Source: Euonymus europaeus (taxonomy: Eukaryota; Streptophyta; Magnoliopsida; Celastrales; Celastraceae). From it: DNA of 64,000 nucleotides. Below, piece by piece: positions 37,016-54,836 of this stretch. The stretch is from the NCBI GenBank assembly GCA_963580455.1, contig OY756972.1, forward strand, positions 18,057,001-18,121,000, read 5' to 3'. The position numbers and the translations under genes were made by a program. Every line of letters begins with the position of its first letter. Position 1 is the stretch's first letter. The notes beneath the pieces were generated by a model that saw nothing but the letters and a program-made list of their open reading frames with translations, was not told the origin of the DNA and did not search any database.

Positions 37016-38649
37016 TTCACGTCCACATTGGGATCAATGTATTCTAAAAGATCAAGTCAGAATAACACCTTCAAGCTCTTATTTTTCATCATTAAATTCG
37101 TCCACAAGTGCTTTAAAATTTATAGAAAGTCCATAATGCATCATCGATGTGATTAGAGAACAAATCTAGCACACAACAAAGAGAAGTGCAAACACAAGCT
37201 GACATTTCTGCAGAGTACTTGAATGAGACTCAATATGAGAGAGAATGATACAAGAATCAACATTTATAAATACCTCCACATCAGCATAGATCCCAGGAAA
37301 AGACAAGCAACCATCATCTTAGAGCAGTGTCTTCTTCGAATATTTATTAACTCTTGGATTCACCAGAACGATTTCCTCTCCTTCACCACCCTTAGCAACT
37401 GGATTGCATACCATAAGTTGAACATTAATTCCTACTTGGGGCGCTGAGAGACCAATACCGCCAGTTCTGCTAAAAATGAAACCATCAAGAATTTTTCACA
37501 CCTCCTGTACATAGAAATGATTCTTAATAAGCTTCTAGCTAGGGAAAGAGCCTAGTCATCAATCATTAATCCCAAGGCAGTGAAATTCGAAGGATAAACT
37601 AGAACGCAAATTAATATTTTTTCAAAAAACAAAATAGCATACAAAATACTGAATTTCAGTTTTTGAAATATTTTCCAGTGTCCATTGAAGATAGAGAAAG
37701 ATCAAGAAAGAAGAGGAACAAAAATGAAGTCCAAAAAAGTAGCAAACACAACCAATAATACATGTTTTTTTATTTATAATTTTGTATAATACATGTTTTT
37801 TTTATTTATAATTATGTGGATTAAACTTGTCCCTCAAAATACATTTTCCTTATCAATTATACTGATATCTATAAACTAAGATGAGAAAAGATACAGACAC
37901 TAAGGACAAATACAGGTAGCAATATTAAGTGACATCTAGACATCTGAGCGAGTATGAAGTATCTCCTATCTACAGGTTGTAATAGCATACAAACATTCCA
38001 GCTACATATTATAAAACACAGACATCAAAATTACTTGTACATAACGTCGAACATCTCATCAGCTAACTTCTTCAAGTTGTCATCAAAATGTATCAATTCG
38101 CTTGTTTTTGGCACTCCGAATGGGATCCGGATATTCGACAATTGTGAGTGGCGCTTCGAAATGAAGATCATCACCTACAGGGATAGAAAGTTCGCTTGTT
38201 AAATTGTCAAATATACTAAGAAAGAAATGTTCTTCTTCTTAATCAGTTCAACACAAGTCGTCTAAACAATTTAGCATTGTCAGGTCTTCATTATTCATTT
38301 AAATTGATTATAGATTTAAACCGGTTTGCTGGAACACGAATCCAAAATAAAGAGTTCATGGTTTGCTTACGAGAAGCTACTTCGTTTCCACAAGGAGAGA
38401 GCCCATGCCTGGACTGAGCACGAACCTCAATCACATAAACTTTGTGCAGGTTCGACAAGGAGGATGACGGGAAGTTCGAGTACAGCCGATTGAAGCTACC
38501 AAAGCTGCAGCTACAAATAACAGGGATGAGAAAGCGTGATAGTGAATGAATCGACTATGAAGACAACTAGACAAGTTGCACAAGCCATGGCCACACCCAT
38601 GGAGTAGCTGTAGCGCCCATGTCGCGAACTGGAGTAGTGATTATATATT

Positions 38650-39767
38650 GGGACAAGTTTCAAAATAGTGCCTCTGTTTCATGAACGGATTAGTTAAGCC
38701 ACTTTATTTGAAACATGCAAAATAAATCCTTCTATTTATTAAAAGAGGTGACGTTAGCCCCTTAATATATTTTTCATCTAAAAATACCAACTTGACTATT
38801 AAGTGATGAGATGAATTTTAATTTCTCAAAAAAAATTAATGACATGGAAAATCATGTCACCACTTAAAACCTTGAAATGCTGAAATTCACAAACCCCACC
38901 AAATGAAACTCACAAATTTGCAAAATGTCAAGCAAAATAATACTTCTTCACAAATCCCACACCAACACATCCACCAGCTCCAACACTAACAACATTAGGA
39001 TGGTTTTGATGGAAACAGCAGATCATCAGGAGGTGGGCTCATGGACTCCATCTCCATCCAAGCTAGGTTTGCAGGCCTATCCCATGGTTCTGTTGTTGCT
39101 TCTTCATTCTCTGTCTCTTCCTCTCCTTCATCTTCTTCCATTACATCTGCCTCTACATCCTCCACAACTGCTGCTCCACCACCGCAACAATCTCCACAAG
39201 ATCTGATTCTCAGCCTTCATCGCGATCTGGCCCTCTTCTTGATTGTACCAAAAGAAATCAACAGAATTGGGCCATAAATCTGATGGCGAGGCAATTGAGT
39301 GGCTGTTACAGCAAGCGGAGCCGGCAATTATTGGTGCCACTAGAACTAGTACGATTCCGACGAATTTCTCCACTCTCAATGTTTCCGTATGGAGTAGCGG
39401 GCAGTGGCACCTGCGCCAACTAGCGGAACAACCGGTAGTACATTCTGAATGCTACATGTGACAGCTGGTGGTAGTGGTGATCCACCTTCGGCCACCGCAG
39501 TGCCCTTGCAACAACAGCAACAGCCGCAGCCACAGATTTGGCCTTTTGGTGGTGACATGGATTTTCCACGTCATTAATTTTTCACTAAAAAAATTAAAAT
39601 TCATGTCACCGCTTAACAACCAAGTCAACATTTTTGGATGGAAAATACATTGAGAGGTTAACGTGACCTCTTTTGATAAGTAGAAGGGTTTGTTTGGTCC
39701 GTTTCAAAGTAGAGGGGCTTAACTGGTCCATTCATGAAAGTAGATGGGCCATTTCAAAACTTGTCCC
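38650..39767. mobile_element. Pack-MULE (Mutator-like element carrying a gene fragment)
   Basis: About 220 bp at the left, beginning GGGACAAGTTTCAAAATAG, is repeated reverse-complemented at the right, ending GGGACAAGTTTTGAAATGG. Shared internal words include TTAAAAGAGGTGACGTTA/ATCAAAAGAGGTCACGTTA and AATTAATGACATGGAAAAT. Flanks TTATATATT (38641-38649) and TTATATATA (39768-39776) form a 9-bp duplication with one mismatch, as expected for Mutator-like elements. The core encodes no transposase but carries a TCP gene fragment. Confidence 0.85.
38925..39560 (+). pseudogene. Class-I TCP transcription factor fragment inside the Pack-MULE
   Basis: Frame pieces at 39243-39461 include [20 protein letters not shown] and [20 protein letters not shown], which match the second half of the TCP domain of class-I (PCF) proteins. 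Upstream is a Ser-rich stretch with APPPQQSPQ, and downstream Gln-rich QQQQPQPQIWPFGGD in another frame. The basic DNA-binding half of the TCP domain is missing and the pieces lie in different frames. It cannot encode a working factor. Family assignment is confident; the exact donor gene is unknown. Confidence 0.8.
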
Positions 39768-39776
39768 TTATATATA

Positions 39777-40824
39777 CCTCATAATTGAGAATGTCATAAT
39801 ACAATTATGAGATATTTGGGGCTTAAAAATACATTTAACATGTTGATTAGTTGCTTATCATGTTCTCCATTGAATTTTGGAGAAACTAATTTACATGGAG
39901 TTAAATCATTAGAAGAGGCATCAGAATACTTGATGGGAGAAAGAGTAAGCATTGCATCATTTTAAGAATGCCCGTCCGTCTGTCCGGATGATTTACGAAG
40001 AAACAGAGGACGGGAGCATTTTTGGTGTTCCATCCGGACACCTCATTAGACAGTCCGGACGCCAATATTGATCGTCCGGATTAATTAAACATGGGAGCAG
40101 ACAGATTTAAAATGTGTCCGGACAACACTGTATTTTGTCCGGACAACTGTCTCGATTCTAATTTCGAAAATCAGATTTTTGAGCTTATTTTAGGCAAATC
40201 AAACTTGTAACCAATGGGAAAATGAATTGTAAGGATAGAATGGGTTTTTGACATATAGGAGAAAGGGTAAAACCCTTGTTTGGAGGTATTGTTTGGGGAT
40301 CTCATTTTTTACTCAAGTTTGAGGATTGAAGGTTTTTCTCTTGTTCTCTCTCTAGCATCTCTCTAGCTTTTCTTCTTGTAGCTTTGTTATAACTATGATC
40401 TTGATATATATGATTATGTTTATTGATATGATGATGTGTGAGTAGTCTATATCTCTAGTTCCTAACCCTAAATGGTAGATATGAATCTTGAATGCTCAAT
40501 ATATACCATGGAACCCATTTTTATGGCTTTCTTCTTTTGATTTCTTGATAGTTGTGGCATGGGTATCTCTAAATGAGTATGTTGTTATGTTGGATAGATT
40601 TAGAGTGTAAATCTAGGTTGACGATTAGGCCAAGCCCCAAAGGGGAACATTAATCCATATTAATTGGTGTATCATATCTTAAGCATTTATCGTTAAATCT
40701 TGAAGACCCTCTAATCAACATTACTTGTATGTAAGTCTTGATAAACTCAAGTCCAATTTCATTAATCGAATGCTTTTAATTTAATTGTGCTTGCATGATT
40801 GACTTTGGGTATATTAAGCATGAT
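39777..40824 (+). other. Non-coding repeat-like region, possibly retroelement LTR or leader
   Basis: At 39967-40150 the word TCCGGA occurs six times in otherwise ordinary DNA. The stretch 40250-40820 and its continuation at 41392-41700 (TTTGTTATAACTATGATCTTGATATAT, GATTAGGCCAAGCCCC...) reads like the LTR or leader of a Ty3-type retroelement split by the hAT-type element. No primer-binding site, polyprotein or paired LTR was found, so the identity is uncertain. Confidence 0.3.
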
Positions 40825-41120
40825 TAGGGATGGCAGTGGGGCGGGGCGGGGATGGAATAGGGGCGCCCAGCCTTCGCCCCTCGGGGCAACTTTTCTGCCC
40901 CGTCCTCACCCCGCTCTGACCCGACCCAATCAAATTTTATTAATTTACTTTAAACTATTAATGACAAATGACTCAAATTTTATAAGATTCTAATTAATTA
41001 ATTTATTACATTATCAAAAATACTTAATTAGTATTCAATTAATCAAGAATCTAATATAACATATGCTTATTTCATTGAGGACTTAAGATTAATATAACTT
41101 TATATAAATGTATATGGTAC

Positions 41121-41160
<40 letters not shown>

Positions 41161-41391
41161 TATACATTCATACATACATATATATATATATATACTCTAT
41201 AAACATATATAAAAATCTATGTGTGTGTATATATACATGTATATAATATATATTTCTTAAGCGGCGGGATGACTTCAAATCCCATCCCCGCCCTGTCCCG
41301 CCTTCGGGGCAATATTTGGTACCCCGTCCCCGTCCCTGTCCCCGTTCCCGTCCCACCAAAGGATCGGGGCGGGGGAATTTTGCCACCCCTA
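40825..41391. mobile_element. Non-autonomous hAT-type element with GGGGC-rich ends
   Basis: Left end TAGGGATGGCAGTGGGGC; right end, reverse-complemented, TAGGGGTGGCAAAATTCCCC. It is flanked by a perfect 8-bp duplication AGCATGAT (40817-40824 and 41392-41399). Each end carries about 100 bp of GGGGCGGGG/CCCCGTCCC words around an AT-rich core with a long (TA)n at about 41127-41155. No ORF. Same architecture as the elements at 17217 and 24922. Confidence 0.85.
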
Positions 41392-45889
<4,498 letters not shown>

Positions 45890-48118
45890 GGTAGTGAAGG
45901 ATTTGGCGCTTGCATTAGATTTTGCAGCATCAGCAAATACTGCAGAGGGTAGTTCCTCAGCCTCTCCAGTGACTATTGTAATAGCACAATAGTTGTTTAG
46001 ATTCACTTCCTGCATAATATGAGTGTTATCGGCTTTAGCTCAATACTTTTACCATGAGCAGAACTCCAATGAAACGTTGCAAACCTGTTCTAATGGGCAC
46101 CGGATCAGCATTTAGCATTCTGTTGTCTGCCTGTTTTCATTTTCTCATAGTATTTTTTTTCATCTGGTACTCTAGTTAGGCTATAATATAATGCAAGAGA
46201 AGTTGAGATTCTTGCTTAGGTTCCTCAATATTACTTTGTAGTGACCTCAGTGCTGATGATAACGTAAACTGGATGACTAGATTGATCCAATCACACTCCT
46301 AACCCTCACCTTCCCGGCTGCTCTGCGAACTCCTCCATACTGTTGTGCCAATGATTACCGTTTTGTTCTACTTTTGTGATTTGCAGAACCCAATTAGTCA
46401 AAACTTGCTGGAGAAAGGCCTGAGTACCAAATCATGATTATCCTTAGAAGAAAGGCATTTTCAGGGATTAAGTTCACATTGAAAATCAAACTACAATTAA
46501 TTTCATAAAAGGATTATCTTGATGTTTGTTGTGTAGTTGAAGACAGCCTAAAATAAATAAATAAACAAATTAGCCACAACATTATATGTGGTTGATATTG
46601 CTTGAGTCTTCTTTAGAGCTTAATAATTATTTGTGATCACATGCTAATGCCCCCTTAACATTCTTGCAAGTTGAAAGAACTTGTCCACTTGAACTTGTAG
46701 CTTTTAAGCATCAGTCTCTCTTCTAACTTTTCTCTAATTCAGAAATAAAGCAAATTTTGTTTCTTGATCAGGCATTCATCAAGGACCCATTAGCATATTT
46801 GGAATGTTATGACCACAAAATGTTAGTTCAATGTCTACAATTAGACCAATTAACATTTCAAAATTATTTGTCTAGCATAAAATTTCAACAACGATATCTT
46901 GTAGTCACGGGATAATTGAGTTTTGACTCAATTTATCCATGTGAGAACTTTTGCACACACGAGTTTGACGGCTTGAGATTATCTGATATTCAAAAGAGAA
47001 ATTTGTATGTTGTCGTTCTGGGTTATAAAAAAAGAAGAAAGTGATTACATATATGGTATGAATGAGATTTCTTTACACACATCTTTATATAATTCACTTT
47101 ATCACCAAAAAATGAAGATTAGATTGCAAGTAGCTAGGAGTTTAAAAGGCTGCACTGTATGAAAGGGCGTATAACATGTGTTTACCAAGATTGGGAATGT
47201 AATCAATACAACTTTTGAATGAAGTGTCTAATTTTGTACCCTAATTAGTGCATGAGAAGAAATTAAGGAAGAAAATTTTAAAAAGATTTATAGAGAGTGG
47301 TTATTAAAGAGTTTTGGATTCGGTTAGGAATTGGTCATTTTCTAGATAAGATTGATTAGAGTTTTTAAGTCTAAACCAAGGATCATGGTCCAACATATGC
47401 TATTTTGTCCTTGTATTTATATTTTGTGTGGATCACAATTAAGTACATCGCAAGCCTAACTTAAACAATGTACTTAATATCCAATCACATGACTTTTAAG
47501 GCTAATTTTGTTGTCTTACCATTTCCAAAATATATTGTTTGTCACCATTTTTGCTATGAAATTCACATTTTTAGTTTTGTCGTTATGCCTATTTTAGGAC
47601 TTGACAGCCATGAATAGTGAACATATATATATATAAATAGTCACTAGCTAGAGCTATGTACACATGCTATACTAAATTTTATTTAGGGCAAAATATAAAA
47701 TTAAGACCCTCAAGACAAGTCTCAACTATAACGGTGATTTCATTTTCGTTCTTAATTTGTTTTCCCTTAATTTTGTCGCTTCAATATTAAAAGGTGTCTG
47801 CTTTGTCGTTCAAGTGAGAGAGTGGCCGAAGAAAATGAAATCTATTTGTCATTTGAAAAAAAAAATGAGTGACAAACTTTGACAAACGTCAACGTTAGAT
47901 CCTTAAACTATTAATATGTAACACTTTTCGTCCTTAAATTAGACAAAATAACTAATTTACCCCTAAATAACGAAATTACAATGTATATAGATCATTTAAA
48001 TAGATGAAGTAAACTTTTTCTAAAATAAACATTGATAGAAAATCAAACTAGAAAGTAGAAAGTAAAACCCTACAGTTTGAGCAAATCAGAAAATAACATC
48101 TACTATATATATTTTTTG
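45890..48118. other. ARF 3'-UTR and intergenic spacer
   Basis: The first few hundred bases should be ARF 3'-UTR. Further on lies AT-rich spacer without a gene. 47690-47960 contains CCTCAAGACAAGTCTCAACTA...TTCGTTCTTAATTTG-type sequence resembling Mutator-like repeat ends, but no pair could be matched. Confidence 0.4.
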
Positions 48119-48121
48119 TTA

Positions 48122-48498
48122 GGGCAACCACAATAAGCAACTCTTAATGGCCCATTAGATTTTAAAAATGGGTCTCACATTTATCTCACAAAAATACAAC
48201 TTTTAATACAATCAAATCAGCATAACACATATTTCAATACTGCCACATCAGCAAAACACATTTCTCAATACAAAATCATTATCCAACCCAACAACTTTCT
48301 TATCCTTCATACTATCTCTATCAAATTTACACCAAAGTCAAGACTGGGTCTCACCTTTATTACAAAAACTCAAGCCACGTCACTATCCATATAACCAAAA
48401 TACGTATCCTAATACAACCACATCAACAAAATATATTTTTCAATACAGCCACATCAGCAACTGATGATCGATTATCTTTTGCACCATTGTGGTTGCCC
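48122..48498. mobile_element. Tourist-like (PIF/Harbinger) MITE
   Basis: The left end GGGCAACCACAATAAG and the right end, reverse-complemented GGGCAACCACAATGGTG, share a 13-bp perfect inverted repeat. They are flanked by TTA (48119-48121 and 48499-48501). The 377-bp core contains repeated CCACATCAGCAAAACA words and no ORF. It lies about 1 kb upstream of the MYB gene. Confidence 0.85.
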
Positions 48499-48501
48499 TT
48501 A

Positions 48502-48921
48502 TATACATCATCTGAAATAGTCTAAGTCGACGTGTCAGGCGGCAATGTGTGGTCTTATATTATGTACTTAAACGTTTCCCTTTTTTTTTCCTTCTAAGAA
48601 GTTCATGCAAGTCAATGACATTTTGTATGAACTTATACCAGGCTCTTTAATCTGCGATTTTTTTATTTTTTTATGTTAATCGAAAGTGACATTATACAAA
48701 AGTTTGTTATTTGACATTTGAACATGAATCTAAACTCGAGTAGTTAGATCAACTCGAATAAAAGTTATAATTCTTGGATAAATATACTTTTCTGGTTTGC
48801 GTAACTATCATTATTGATATTTCATACGTATACTAGTTCAACTATAATTCTTTTTCATTAAAATATTTTATTGAAAAAATTATACATTGGGCCAATACAT
48901 TGTACATGCGCGCACACACAC

Positions 48922-48964
<43 letters not shown>

Positions 48965-49423
48965 GACACACACACGTCGTTCTGTGTTTATATATACGCA
49001 GCAGGAGAAAAATATCTTACAAATACGCACATTATTGTTTCAATATGTCCTCGAAAAAGAAAAAAAAAACTGAGGAAATAAAGTACATGTGTAGAATAAT
49101 ATTATTTATAATATAAGGTGACGAGTGCATGTGTGTGTTATATAATATATAGTATTCCAAGCGATATATAAAAATAAAAATACGATATAATTTATTTTTA
49201 AATACAATACTAAGTGTGTAGCTATGAAAATATTATGACTCGGACGAAAATGAAATAACACTGTGTGGTCATGCATACTAACATGCACCATAGTTCATCA
49301 TACGTGCATGCATGCCATCGCGATTTGATTGAGAATAATTAGGTAAATAAAAAAGGGTATTTGATGTTGTTAGTGATTAATTAATACCTTAATTAGACTC
49401 TATAACTTATCTTAAAACTCCTC
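48502..49423. other. Upstream region of the MYB gene with a (TA)n microsatellite
   Basis: Very AT-rich, with a long TA run at about 48925-48962 flanked by CA repeats. No gene; the short frames across the microsatellite (Tyr-Ile repeats) are artefacts. The promoter of the MYB gene must lie here. Confidence 0.5.
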
Positions 49424-49533
49424 TATAAAACCTAGAGCTAACCTCACCTTATTTTCATCATACACTTCTCCACCCTCTCTCTTCTTCTTCTTCTTCTTCT
49501 TCTTCTTCTTCTCTTCTCTCTCTCTCTAAAGAA
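49424..49533 (+). promoter_or_regulatory. MYB TATA box and CTT-rich leader
   Basis: TATAAA at 49424-49429 predicts a transcription start near 49455. The leader to the ATG at 49534 contains (CTT)n followed by (CT)n at about 49480-49527, a pyrimidine tract frequent in plant 5'-UTRs. Confidence 0.6.
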
Positions 49534-51814
49534 ATGGATAAGAAACCATGCAACTCTGAAGATGCAGAAGTGAGAAAGGGACCATGGACCATGGAAGAAG
49601 ACTTGATTCTTATTAACTACATAGCTAACCATGGTGAAGGTGTTTGGAACTCTCTTGCTAAAGCTGCTGGTATTATTAATTTCTTTATATCTTTTAATTT
49701 TTTTTCTCTCCCATTAAACCCTAGTAGTGATCATATACATATATAACCAAATTAATTAATGACAATATTGGTATGTGTATATTAAATTATACATACCTTG
49801 TTCTTAGGGCTTAAACGCACTGGGAAGAGCTGCCGGCTCCGGTGGCTGAACTATTTACGCCCGGATGTGAGGAGAGGAAATATTACTCCGGAGGAACAAC
49901 TCTTGATCATGGAATTGCATGCCAAGTGGGGGAATAGGTCAGCTATATATTTTTCCTATAACTTTTGTTTGTGTTGATAATATATTGATCTCTCAAGCAC
50001 AACATATACACAACGTGTGTGTATATATATATATAGAGTGCTGATATTTTGTTCTCTCTAGAAAAAAAAGATACATAGATATCACCATGAAGAACTCATG
50101 CTAGCTCAAGTATAATCTTAGGTGCACATGGGATTTAATTGTGGGCCTTATAAATTCTAGCTTCATCACTAAATTAAATTATTTTGCATGATCTGTTCTT
50201 GAAATCTCATGGCTAGAAAAAAACCGTATGATTTGATTGCTTTAAGAATTATTTTTTCCTGAATTTTCTCTTGTATGTGGTTCCAATTTGTTGTATGAAC
50301 GATGCAATTTTGATCAAAAGGTACGTAGATGCCTTTCCTTTCTGTCTTCCTCTAATTAAATTCATTCCCATGCATGTGGAACAAGCGATCCACCATGTTC
50401 TAAACGAGGAGAAATTCAAGACCAACTTTTGTGAAGGAAAGTGAATATATAAATAATTAATTAAGTTTTTATATATACTAATAAAAATTAGGTTTTGTGT
50501 TTTAAATAATTAATTTTGATTGAAGATCACGCAAGTCTTCATGTTAATTTTTTATATTTAATTGATTATATAAAACCTTTATTTATATATAAATGTTTGG
50601 TGATTATTTATTTTTATTTGTTTGTTTGCTTGCATGGGTCGTGAAGTCTTGGAAGTTGGAATTCAATTCTCTCTCTTAATTTTTCTTCTGTTTTTTGTTT
50701 GAAGTTCCATGTTGTCACAGTCATTTGTCCGAGGTACAAAGCTTCAACTTGTTTTAGTTTCATTAAAAAACAAAACAACATCACTTCTCTTAGTACATAT
50801 CACATTCACTTATATATATATATATATGTATGTATATAATTAACCACGTTGTGAAATACAATCCAAACAAAATTGGTAATAAAAGTTTCCACTTTTAGCT
50901 GAAACCAACTCGATCGGTCACAATTAAAAGTATTTTCTTTTTTTTTGAAAAACGACATATGCCATCGTGTTTTGGCTCTTTCTTGGGACAACTTGATGAC
51001 CTTGTTTTGTTTGATATCTCATATATGTATTGTTGACTAAAAAAACAATATATAATTATATTCATCCTAAAACTAAATTAATTTATAAATAGTGACTTTC
51101 ATATATTTCTTTTCATTTCGCATGCATGCACACACACACATATATATATATAGTACTAACTAATTAGTAAAATTCTAACCTAATTACAATAACACACATC
51201 ATCATCGATACAGCCAGAGGCGTTACTAGAGTGGGGCGACACGAGGCTGCCGCCTAGGCCCCAAATCCCCAAGGTCCAATGTTTTTGAAAAAAAATATCA
51301 TTACTATATTAGCCCAAAACTCATTTAAATCATATTTAAAATTCCTTAATGAACAAGGTCATCAATATAAATATATATATATATATATTTGATGCTTTAA
51401 TTAATGATATGGAATATGTACAGATGGTCGAAGATTGCGAAGCATCTTCCAGGAAGGACTGATAATGAGATAAAGAATTACTGGAGGACTAGGATCCAGA
51501 AACACATCAAGGAAGCTGACCAGAGTTTTCAAGGAGTAGATGCAATACAGATGATGAACCATCAAGCAAGCACAAGCCAAGTCTCTGCCAGCACAGCAGA
51601 TAGTACTATGGAGACCTGCTACTCTCCACCATTATATCAGCAGCAGCAGCAGCCGCCAAATCATCATTACGATCATGTGGTGGGGACTTTTCATCAAGGG
51701 ACTAATACTGCTGCTGCTGCTCCTTTGCATGCTCAGCATCATGACTCCAATGTTAACGACAGCTACTGGAGCATGGAGGATCTCTGGTCAATGCAGTTAC
51801 TTAATGGTGATTAA
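49534..51814 (+). CDS. MYB21: R2R3-MYB transcription factor, subgroup 19 (MYB21/24/57/305 type)
   Basis: DNA-binding activator; relatives act downstream of jasmonate in stamen, petal and nectary development. Exons 49534-49669, 49808-49937 and 51424-51814 join to 218 codons plus stop. R2 begins [20 protein letters not shown] and carries Trp18, Trp38 and the third Trp in [10 protein letters not shown]3 begins [20 protein letters not shown] and continues [20 protein letters not shown], with Ile in place of its first Trp as usual. Intron positions are those typical of R2R3-MYBs. The last residues, [16 protein letters not shown], are the subgroup-19 activation motif, so the gene is complete. The middle is Gln/His/Ala-rich (CAG repeat at about 51640). 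Intron 2 (1.5 kb) holds repeat debris near 51215-51310. A MYB21-type gene next to an MDAR4-type gene matches Arabidopsis. Confidence 0.93.
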
Positions 51815-53811
51815 ATATATTATTTTTGCTTAATCTGGATTAGTATTTGTTATATAATTAGCTTTGTCTATATATATATATACATGGCTTGTAATAGATA
51901 TACCTCTGTATATCTACTTATTTAACTATATGTAGAATATGGGTTATGTATAATCAGCTTTAAATTTATATATAAATGATCATGTCGAGAACATAAATCA
52001 GTGCTTGAGTTGAATAACTTTTGTGTGTGTGTTGAAAATTTGATGGGAAAAATGTAGTTGTGGCATTATATGTATTCAAGAATATCAATCTGTACGTGAT
52101 TTCCTTCCTCACATTGCTTTTCTTGTTTTTTATGATTACAATAAAAAAGTGATTCTTATAGAGATCTCTTAACCTAAGTGAAAAATTTATACGCATGCAA
52201 GCTTAACGGCCTGAGTTTATATCCGAGTTTAAAGCAAAGGGTATCATTGAAATTGACTATATGGACATCCCTGCTATGAGATCTTTTATGATTTTTTTTG
52301 GATTTGGTGTCCATATCTTCTTGTCTTCTGTTCTCTTTGTTTTGGCTTTGTGATCCCTTATTTGGATTTGGTCTCTTTTTGATGGGTTAGGTCTAACTCA
52401 TCCATTGTGAGCGTCGAGACAAACGTTGTTCTTCTCCCCTTTATTATACAATTTTCTCCTTTCTTTTTTTTAAAAAGGTAAATTTTTATGAGGTTGTTTT
52501 CAGTTATCTAAAAAATATCTTTTAACCTAGTAAAATTAGCACCAACCATATGTGGGAGTTTTTAATTTTTGTTTCTTCTCCATTGACCATGTAAAATTAA
52601 ACGACTAAGACATGATATATTTAAGGTTTCATGGCAAATAAAGGAGAAAATTAGAGCTGTTCAAATGGACAAGGAAGAGAGAGATAGAGTATGTGTCATT
52701 TCTTTCCTCCGATACACGGGAATGACAAAAGAAAGACTAAAAGAAAAGTCACCACTGATTTTTAATTTCTTTGCCTTTTTATTTAATTTCGGTATCATAT
52801 TGCACATGAAGACATGCTTGTAATAGTACTAGTTGATGCAATAATTAATTATCACTCCTTATTTGATAATAATCCATGGATTACCAAACTCGACGTATCG
52901 AAAGGTGACACGTAAAAAGGCAACAATAGCTATTCTTGGCTTATTTCATATTGGCTTTTCTATTTAGTATCCAAAAATGTGCATGGCCATGCAAAATTGA
53001 AGCCCGACGTGAGCCTAACTCTTGCATTAGCCTTATGGAAGTCTTCACATGCAACAACATTAATAATCGAAACAATTAATAAATTCAACTCATAAAAATA
53101 TCCCACCACTCGTAACATGTCATCACATGTTGATTTCTCTCCACCCCATCTTAGCACCACCGCCATAACCATCATCATCATCTCCATCATAACCTAGTAG
53201 AGTTTTTTTCTTCCTTCCTATTTTGCATCGATAGTGTTGATATTTTTGTAGAGAAACACAAGTTAGGTATTGTGAGGTCATTGAGTTGCCATTTATGGCG
53301 TACCAACTCTTAACTTTAGCAACTCGATCAAAAAGTCTTATTCAAAAGAATAGTGAGAGAGAGAGGGAGAGATGATTGTTTTCCAGCTCCATTTCAAAGA
53401 TAATATAGGATGTCGATTATCGGCTTTCAATGGTAGCCAAGTCACATAAAACCTCATATATAAAGGAGATCAATTCAAATTGTAGCCGCACAGTTATTTA
53501 CTCACGTGTTTTATGTGTGATATCATAACTTGAAATTAAGCACAAGGGATATGGTCGTCACGTGAAAGATAAGGAAAGAACACGTGACGGGTAGGCTATG
53601 AATGTACACATAAATGTGGAAGTATCTTCAACTAGCTAGCCTCTGTGTGTTTCTCATGCATGACATTTATTTTATAAATTGATATTTTCAAAGGACTATG
53701 GCACTATATATATGAACAAAAAAAACTACTCTACGAGTTCTTTAATCGATGCATTTCCATGTATATGAATCGCTTTTGATATTACATAAATAATAAGAGC
53801 CGAGTTGCGCG
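51815..53811. other. MYB 3' flank and spacer
   Basis: The 3'-UTR of the MYB gene lies in the first few hundred bases. Beyond that AT-rich DNA shows no coding similarity. The minus-strand frame at 52960-53190 starts with a Met/Val run from an ATG/CAT repeat and is not credible. Confidence 0.45.
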
Positions 53812-53990
53812 ATGATGGTGTGGCCTAATGGTAATTAAGGAGCTATGTTTTGTACTCCCTTCTTCTATTAGGGTTCAAATCCACCAAGATACGAGTCCAC
53901 ACATGAATTTTTCATATGTTTTTACTCGGTCTGCGTGATTTGTGGGTTATTACGTAGACGAGATGTTGAGAAGGTATTTGTTGTTGTGTA
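53812..53990 (+). mobile_element. tRNA-derived SINE
   Basis: A-box-like GTGTGGCCTAATGGTAATTAAGG (about 53819-53841) and B-box-like TAGGGTTCAAATCCACC (about 53868-53884) are followed by a body with TTTTACTCGGTCTGCGTGATTTGTGGGTTATTA. Order and spacing fit a plant SINE. Confidence 0.65.

Positions 53991-54836
<846 letters not shown>

Larger units (their letters stand above)
33610..38588 (-). pseudogene. Plastid peptide deformylase 1B pseudogene (introns kept)
   Basis: Homology blocks follow the order of PDF1B, which removes the formyl group from new plastid proteins. Block 1, 38588-38371: N-terminal region ending VRAQSRHGLSP; the ATG is out of frame with it and two stops precede it. Block 2, 38174-38035: HFEAPLTIVEYPDPI, KNKRIDTF, then an extra T shifts the frame. 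Block 3, 37466-37274: TGGIGLSAPQVG, then CTC-TAA where the family has Leu-Phe, then DDGCLSFPGIYADVE. Block 4, 35776-35666: VRFTVNLSVLLARVFQHEFD, with HEFDL replacing the metal-binding HEFDH. Block 5, 34483-34422: one T lost, then RMSEQVLDSI. Block 6, 33737-33610: frameshifts around GFPSPENIKT and VATGFGKP. Splice-site remnants show an unprocessed duplicate. Confidence 0.85.

Noticed and set aside
53812..53990. Candidate tRNA gene because of A- and B-box words
   Set aside because: No foldable acceptor stem or anticodon arm is evident and a long non-tRNA body follows, so it is called a SINE.
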